DNA from: JAYXXU01 sp049301135
GTDB lineage: Bacteria > Pseudomonadota > Gammaproteobacteria > Pseudomonadales > Moraxellaceae
Direction: 5' to 3'
Assembly (NCBI GenBank): GCA_049301135.1
Contig: JBAQKP010000254.1
Coordinates: forward strand, 1 to 9,724
DNA length: 9,724 bases
The notes under the pieces were generated by a model, which had not been told where the DNA came from, did not search any database, and saw nothing but the letters and a program-made list of their open reading frames with translations. Within the stretch, counting starts at the first letter, position 1. Each line of letters starts with the position of its first letter. The position numbers were made by a program, and so were the translations under genes. Shown here piece by piece: positions 5,748 through 9,724 of this stretch.

Positions 5748-6431
5748 ATGACCCAGTCGATTGTATTACATCAGTTTGAGATTTCGCCATTTTGTCAGAA
5801 GGTTGCTAAGGCCTTACAGCACAAGGGGCTTGCCTACAGCAGCATCGATTACAACGGGCTAAATGCCGCCAAAGCACAAACCTTAAGCAAAGTTGGCAAA
5901 GTACCCGTGCTGGATATTGACGGCAAACGCATTCAGGACAGTACCAAAATCGCCCGTTACTTAGATCAGGCCTATCCTGATTTGCCACGCTTGTATCCTG
6001 CCGATCCGCTGCAATGCGCCCAAGTGGAATTATGGGAGGATTGGTCAGATGAAGCGATGTATTGGTACGAAGTGCATTTTCGGGTGAATAATGCTGAGGC
6101 ATTGACGCAAGCGGTTGATTTTAGCGTGGCCGGTCGCCCTGCTCACGAAAAAGTCTTGGCCAAGCCGTTGCTTAAAATGGGACTGAAGATGCAATTGTAT
6201 TTTCAGGGATTAGGTAAAATCAATGCGGACGATATTGAGGCCGAATTTCTACGGCATTTGGATCGAATTGAGTTGGTGTTGGCTGCGACTGGTTGGTTGG
6301 TGGGCACACAAAAAACCATCGCAGATATTGCAGTCGCTGCTCAAATCGGTGAAATCGCGCGAACCAATACACCGATGCGCCAACAAATTTTAGCCCGCCC
6401 GCAAATCGCCGCATGGTTGGATCAACGATGA
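5748..6431 (+). CDS. Glutathione S-transferase-like protein with glutaredoxin-type N-terminus
   Basis: This 227-residue protein has a thioredoxin-fold N-terminal domain (about 1-80) and an all-helical C-terminal domain (about 90-225) as in GSTs. The active-site turn reads SPFC (13-16), so the N-terminal position of a CPFC-type motif is serine and one cysteine (C16) remains. The cis-proline segment is KVPVL (51-55), and the glutathione-contacting QDSTKIARYL follows at 63-72. This pattern resembles the mPGES-2-like and omega-like groups more than classic GSTs. The helical half carries WEDWSDEAMYWYEVHF and the capping motif TIADIAVAAQ. A perfect AAGGAGGT (5735-5742), 5 nt before the ATG, predicts strong translation. 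The next gene overlaps its stop by ATGA. It may use glutathione kept reduced by the nearby glutathione reductase. Substrate unknown. Confidence 0.85.
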   Translation: MTQSIVLHQFEISPFCQKVAKALQHKGLAYSSIDYNGLNAAKAQTLSKVGKVPVLDIDGKRIQDSTKIARYLDQAYPDLPRLYPADPLQCAQVELWEDWSDEAMYWYEVHFRVNNAEALTQAVDFSVAGRPAHEKVLAKPLLKMGLKMQLYFQGLGKINADDIEAEFLRHLDRIELVLAATGWLVGTQKTIADIAVAAQIGEIARTNTPMRQQILARPQIAAWLDQR

Positions 6432-7213
6432 ATGGTCTATCGAAAGAATCGGGGCGACCCGCATCTATACAGCCGCATTGTGCAGTAGTGATCGGGGTCG
6501 GTGCATCGCAAGGCATCGGCGCGGCAGTCTGTCGGCGGATTGCACAAGCAGGGTTGCTGGTGTATGTGGTTGGCCGTACTGCCAGCAAGCTTGAGCAGGT
6601 GGTGGCTGAGATTCAGCGAGCGGGTGGACGGGCAGAGGCGTATACACTGGATGCGACCGCTCCTGAGCAGATTGCTGGTTTGTTCGCTGCCATCGCCGCC
6701 AAACAGCAAATGATTGATCTGGTTGTAAATAATGTCGGCAGTAACATGCCGTCACGGTTTTTATCGACCACACCCAAGTTTTTTGACCAAATGTGGCGGC
6801 ATACCTTTTTATCCGCTTATTTGGTCAGCCAGCAGGCCTTAGCGGCGATGTTACCGCATCACACCGGCACATTGATTTTTACTGGAGCTAGTGGCTCGCT
6901 CCGCGGCAAGCCATTTTTTGCAGCCTTTACCAATGGTAAAGCGGGTCTACGCGCCTATATCCAAGCGATTGCGCCAACCTATCGCGCCCAAGGTATTCAT
7001 ATTGCACATGTAATCATCGACGGGATGGTCGATGGTGACCGGATTAATCAGTTTGGCTTTGGTTTAGGTCGGTTGGTGAAATTTGCGCTTAAAGGTCAAG
7101 ACGGTGGTTTAGACGTCGATGCAATTGCCGAAAATTATTGGCAAATCCATCAGCAGCCGCGTGATCTGTGGAGCCTAGAAATCGACTTGCGGCCGTTTAA
7201 GGAGAAATTCTAA
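6428..7213 (+). CDS. SDR-family oxidoreductase lacking the catalytic tyrosine
   Basis: The protein has 261 residues from ATG 6428, which overlaps the GST-like stop as ATGA. An ATG at 6413 is in frame, but the overlap favours 6428. It is a Rossmann short-chain dehydrogenase: dinucleotide loop GVGASQGIG (23-31), VVGR at 47-50 after strand two, NNVG at 101-104, and a serine region TGASGS (152-157). The usual YxxxK appears as FTNGK (167-171), so phenylalanine replaces the general acid while lysine 171 stays. A related SDR branch with FxxxK and a following GIHIAHVIIDG is familiar to me, so this is probably a family trait and not a fresh mutation. It may still bind NAD(P)H, but ordinary carbonyl reduction is doubtful. 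The next gene is a paralogue with a shared WQxHQQPR tail. Confidence 0.85.
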   Translation: MNGLSKESGRPASIQPHCAVVIGVGASQGIGAAVCRRIAQAGLLVYVVGRTASKLEQVVAEIQRAGGRAEAYTLDATAPEQIAGLFAAIAAKQQMIDLVVNNVGSNMPSRFLSTTPKFFDQMWRHTFLSAYLVSQQALAAMLPHHTGTLIFTGASGSLRGKPFFAAFTNGKAGLRAYIQAIAPTYRAQGIHIAHVIIDGMVDGDRINQFGFGLGRLVKFALKGQDGGLDVDAIAENYWQIHQQPRDLWSLEIDLRPFKEKF

Positions 7214-7869
7214 TGCGCCTGTTCCCACAGAAAACGTCCGGCTGTGTGCTGGTGATCGGTTGGCAAGCCGATGCAATTGCTGCCCACTTAACTGAGCATA
7301 CGCCTGCCAACACCACGCACTATATCGTCACGGATCAGCCCAAACGCTTGGCGCGCGCCACCCATCTTCAGCATATTCATGCAGATCTGAATAATCTCAA
7401 CGACATCAAAGCAGTTTTTACCCAGTTGGCCAAGCGTGGCCAGCATCCTGAACTGGTGATCTTTCAGGCCAAACCTGCTGCCCAAGCAGAATCTGAACCC
7501 GTCGGCTATGACATGGCACAGCTTGAGCAACGCTGGCAGCAGACTGGGTTTCGGCTGTTTTTGTGGGCACAAGCAGCGATTGCTGCATTACAGAGCAGTG
7601 CCAAAAAACGCAGACCAGCAACTTTTGTGAGCTTGGGTTCTGATTTAGCAATCCAACCCACAGCCAGTTTAGCAGTTGATTCCGCGTTATACGCTGGTAT
7701 GCGCGCGGTCATGCAGTCGTTGGCACGCGAGTTTCAGCCACAAGGCATTCATGTCGCATATGTCGGCTTGGCTGCGCAGAGCAGTAGCGCCGCAGCCGCC
7801 CAACTGTGTTGGCAATTACACCAGCAACCGCGCAGTGCGTGGACACATGAAGTCGCGTTGGTGAGCTAA
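7213..7869 (+). CDS. Degenerate SDR-like protein, paralogue of the preceding gene, probable non-enzyme
   Basis: This 218-residue protein starts at ATG 7213, overlapping the previous stop by one base (TAATG), with GGAG 8 nt before it. It keeps the outline of the Rossmann SDR fold. The late segment AGMRAVMQSLAREFQPQGIHVAYVGLA aligns with AGLRAYIQAIAPTYRAQGIHIAHVIIDG of its neighbour, and both share the tail WQxHQQPR (200-207 here, 238-245 there). The glycine-rich cofactor loop is lost (VLVIGWQADAIAAHL), and at the YxxxK positions it reads DSALY (156-160). Cofactor binding and catalysis therefore both look abolished. The frame is intact with normal codon use, so it is maintained as a protein. 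A partner subunit or ligand-binding role is possible. Confidence 0.75.
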   Translation: MRLFPQKTSGCVLVIGWQADAIAAHLTEHTPANTTHYIVTDQPKRLARATHLQHIHADLNNLNDIKAVFTQLAKRGQHPELVIFQAKPAAQAESEPVGYDMAQLEQRWQQTGFRLFLWAQAAIAALQSSAKKRRPATFVSLGSDLAIQPTASLAVDSALYAGMRAVMQSLAREFQPQGIHVAYVGLAAQSSSAAAAQLCWQLHQQPRSAWTHEVALVS

Positions 7870-7889
7870 AACGGGCAGCATTATTGCCC
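7866..7889 (-). terminator. Short intrinsic terminator of the glutathione reductase gene
   Basis: On the minus strand a GGGCA / TGCCC stem (7889-7885 with 7877-7873) and 7-nt loop overlap the last two codons and stop of gor. GTTTTAG follows. The stem is short but GC-rich and the T-tract directly adjoins it. The two convergent genes are only 11 nt apart, so transcription from both sides must end within or beyond each other's coding region. No T-run is present for the plus-strand direction. Confidence 0.45.
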
Positions 7890-9236
7890 AATCCAACGAG
7901 TGGGCTCACGCATAGTCACCAGCTCCTCAGCAACCGTTGGGTGAATCCCAATGGTTTGATCCAACTGTGCTTTGGTCAAACCGGCCTGTACTGCGACTGC
8001 AAAGCCTTGCATGATTTCGCCGACTTCATGGCCGACCAAATGCAACCCGAGGATTTGATCGCTTGCATCATCGACCAGTAGTTTGATAAAGGTACGATGC
8101 TGAAGCGCAGTCGGCGTGTATTTTAGATGGCGGAACTCGGACTGATACACACGTACCCGACGACCTTCCGCCACTAGCTTTTGCTCAGTTGCGCCGATGG
8201 TGGCGACTTGCGGATGGGTAAAAATCGTGGTGGCAATCTTGGATAAATCCGGCGGCGCATACTGACCCTGACCAAACAAATGCCGCGCCAAATACATGCC
8301 TTGCGCCAGTGCAACCGGCGTGAGATCCAGTCCTTCAACAATATCACCGACCGCGTACACGGACGGAATGTTGGTCTGATACTGCTGATTAACGGCGATC
8401 AGTCCTTTGGCATCCAGCTGCACACCGATGTCATCCAAGCCCAAACCGTTAAAGCGCGGTTTACGACCTGTCGCCATCAGCACAACATCAAAATACTGTT
8501 GTGTCCAGTCGCTAAAGCTCACCTCGATCCCATCATCCGTCTGCCGCAGTGACTGAATTGACAGGCGTTCGGTAAAATCCAATTTTTCATGCTGAAGCTG
8601 TTGCTTTAAAAACTCAACGGTTTGCTGATCAAAGTCTTTCAGCAGCGTATTACGCGCCACCAAACGTACTTGTGTACCAAATTTATGGTAGGTGCTGGCC
8701 ATTTCACAGGCGATATAACCACCGCCGAACACCAACATCCGCTTTGGCAACTCCGCCAGTGCAAATAACTGATCGGAGTGTATTGCCAACTCAATGCCTT
8801 CAATCTCCGGCAGTACCGGCGCGCCACCGACCGCGATCAGAATGTGCTTGGCCTGATATACAGTATCGCCGACTTGTACTTCGGTCGGACTGATCAAGCG
8901 AGCAAAACCCTCTATCGTCAGCACGCCGCTGTTGCTCAACATGCGCTGATACACGCCCTGTAGTCGCTGAATTTCGGCTTGTTTATTCTGAAAAAACACC
9001 GACCAATCCAGCGCTTTTAGTTCCACTTGCCAGCCAAATGCCTGTGCCAGCTCAATCTCATCGCGCGCAGTACCCACGTAGTGATACATTTTTTTTGGGA
9101 CACAACCGACATTGACGCACGTACCGCCCCAGTGGGTGTCCTCGATAATCGCTACTTTTGCGCCGAATGAGGCTGCAATGCGGGCTGCCCGCACACCACC
9201 TGAGCCACCGCCCACCACCAATAAATCATACATCAT
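7881..9236 (-). CDS. gor: Glutathione-disulfide reductase
   Basis: This 451-residue cytoplasmic flavoenzyme reduces GSSG to GSH with NADPH. The FAD loop GGGSGG is at 9-14. The redox-active disulfide is C40-C45 in GGTCVNVGCVPKK. The NADPH-binding domain has GGGYIACEMA at 171-180. The residues that bind the 2'-phosphate appear as R195 and K200 (VARNTLLKDFD), the second being arginine in the E. coli enzyme. ATGRKP and VYAVGDI close the FAD domain. The interface motif HPTVAEE at 432-438 supplies the catalytic His-Glu pair, and VTMREPTRWIG is the family's usual C-terminus. Length is typical. Two ATGs in tandem (9236, 9233) can start it, and no strong Shine-Dalgarno is seen. It converges on the operon that contains a GST-like protein. 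Trypanothione or mercuric reductases are excluded by the overall match. Confidence 0.95.
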   Translation of the reverse strand: MMYDLLVVGGGSGGVRAARIAASFGAKVAIIEDTHWGGTCVNVGCVPKKMYHYVGTARDEIELAQAFGWQVELKALDWSVFFQNKQAEIQRLQGVYQRMLSNSGVLTIEGFARLISPTEVQVGDTVYQAKHILIAVGGAPVLPEIEGIELAIHSDQLFALAELPKRMLVFGGGYIACEMASTYHKFGTQVRLVARNTLLKDFDQQTVEFLKQQLQHEKLDFTERLSIQSLRQTDDGIEVSFSDWTQQYFDVVLMATGRKPRFNGLGLDDIGVQLDAKGLIAVNQQYQTNIPSVYAVGDIVEGLDLTPVALAQGMYLARHLFGQGQYAPPDLSKIATTIFTHPQVATIGATEQKLVAEGRRVRVYQSEFRHLKYTPTALQHRTFIKLLVDDASDQILGLHLVGHEVGEIMQGFAVAVQAGLTKAQLDQTIGIHPTVAEELVTMREPTRWIGQ

Positions 9237-9345
9237 CGTGTTTATGCTCTTGCAATGCCTCAGCGTCTGTCGGTCAGTTTAACGTGGATCACGGAGTCGG
9301 TTTGCATCAATGCTGTGAACAGCTGATCAATCTTTGCGCGATCAC

Positions 9346-9724
9346 CTAATCTGGAAACGCTTCGCCACTGTCGGCCATCGCTTCATACGCTTGTGCACGG
9401 GTTCGTTCCGCAACATCGCCAAAACTGCGCTCGCGTAACACCTGAATTTGGTCTGTGCGATCTGTGCCAGCAGGTATCCGGTTAATGATGGCCTGCCGAT
9501 CGGCCAAATAGGCTTGAATTTTTTGTCGCCAAACCTCCCGCGTTTGATCGAGTTGTCCCAAACGCTGCGCTGCTTCAGCACCGACCAGTTGCGTGCGCAT
9601 CGCCGTGATTTGCGCCGGTGTCGCTTGTTGTTTTTTCATGTCCTGTGTCAGTTGCTGTAGATTGGCATACTGCGATGAGGTGCGAATGCCCTCAGCCAAA
9701 TCAGCCGGCAAGCCATTCAATAAT
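9346..9724 (-). CDS. lifO: Lipase secretion chaperone (lipase-specific foldase), C-terminal part, 5' end outside window
   Basis: The frame enters from the right edge and ends at TAG (9348-9346), leaving about 125 residues. The repetitive charged helices match the tail of Lif/LifO foldases. LVGAEAAQRLGQLDQTREVWRQKIQAYLADRQAII is the signature 'GxEAxxRLxxLDxxR..W' helix, and QIQVLRERSFGDVAERTRAQAYEAM is the usual closing helix. These chaperones are anchored in the inner membrane by an N-terminal segment, which is not in view. They fold the secreted lipase in the periplasm before type II export. No lipase gene follows on this strand; glutathione reductase does. The lipase is therefore expected upstream, beyond the edge (Pseudomonas order), or elsewhere. 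The 109-nt gap to gor holds no clear promoter or terminator. Confidence 0.82.
   Translation of the reverse strand, partial: LLNGLPADLAEGIRTSSQYANLQQLTQDMKKQQATPAQITAMRTQLVGAEAAQRLGQLDQTREVWRQKIQAYLADRQAIINRIPAGTDRTDQIQVLRERSFGDVAERTRAQAYEAMADSGEAFPD

Noticed and set aside
8280..8552. Plus-strand 90-residue frame opposite gor.
   Set aside because: It is antisense to well-conserved glutathione reductase motifs and has no independent support.
9262..9346. Protein-like short minus-strand stretch (KIDQLFTALMQTDSVIHVKLTDRR then stop) in the gap between lifO and gor.
   Set aside because: It has no suitable start codon or ribosome-binding site. Its upstream extension only overlaps lifO out of frame, and I recognise no family. 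It could be a relic of a lost gene end, but about 25 open codons are expected by chance.

Overview
The window is a compact bacterial segment, most likely from a gammaproteobacterium. The ferredoxin I / ferredoxin-NADP reductase pair is of the Azotobacter/Pseudomonas kind, and a lipase-specific foldase gene is present. A Moraxellaceae or Pseudomonas-like host would fit, but that is an impression from protein similarity and not a placement. Nothing resembles a transposase, integrase, CRISPR array, tRNA or rRNA. The segment looks chromosomal and metabolic.

Layout. (1) Positions 1-2537 are all minus strand: the first 373 residues of a carotenoid oxygenase family protein that runs off the left edge, then a PadR-family regulator, then an HxlR-family regulator. 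A perfect 10-bp inverted repeat (1254-1277) lies just behind padR and overlaps a plausible promoter for the oxygenase gene. (2) Positions 2538-2651 form a divergent control region with a consensus -35 box and a small inverted repeat between -35 and -10. (3) Positions 2652-7869 form one tightly packed plus-strand run of eight genes that looks like a single operon: a seven-iron ferredoxin (fdxA) that is broken here, moaA (GTP 3',8-cyclase), fpr (ferredoxin-NADP reductase), an NTF2/SnoaL-like protein, an SRPBCC protein, a GST-like protein, an SDR oxidoreductase, and a degenerate SDR-like paralogue. (4) Positions 7881-9236 carry a minus-strand glutathione reductase, convergent with the operon and ending in a short terminator hairpin. 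(5) Positions 9346-9724 hold the C-terminal end of a lipase secretion chaperone that enters from the right edge.

How they may work together. Fpr and FdxA form a known electron-transfer pair (NADPH to FAD to Fe-S), and a radical-SAM enzyme such as MoaA needs a low-potential electron donor, so the first three operon genes make sense side by side. The five small genes behind them encode ligand-binding, thiol-transferase and oxidoreductase folds. Their substrate cannot be read from the sequence. The divergent HxlR regulator, of a family that often senses quinones, aldehydes or redox stress, is the natural candidate controller.

The most notable points are the fdxA lesion, which fits an exact 11-nt deletion between 7-nt direct repeats and removes cluster-ligand spacing; the adjacent SDR pair in which both members lack the catalytic tyrosine; and the palindrome at the oxygenase promoter. 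I did not find clear evidence for a wholly new kind of system. The uncharacterised moaA-fpr-NTF2-SRPBCC-GST-SDR-SDR operon is the best candidate for new biology.
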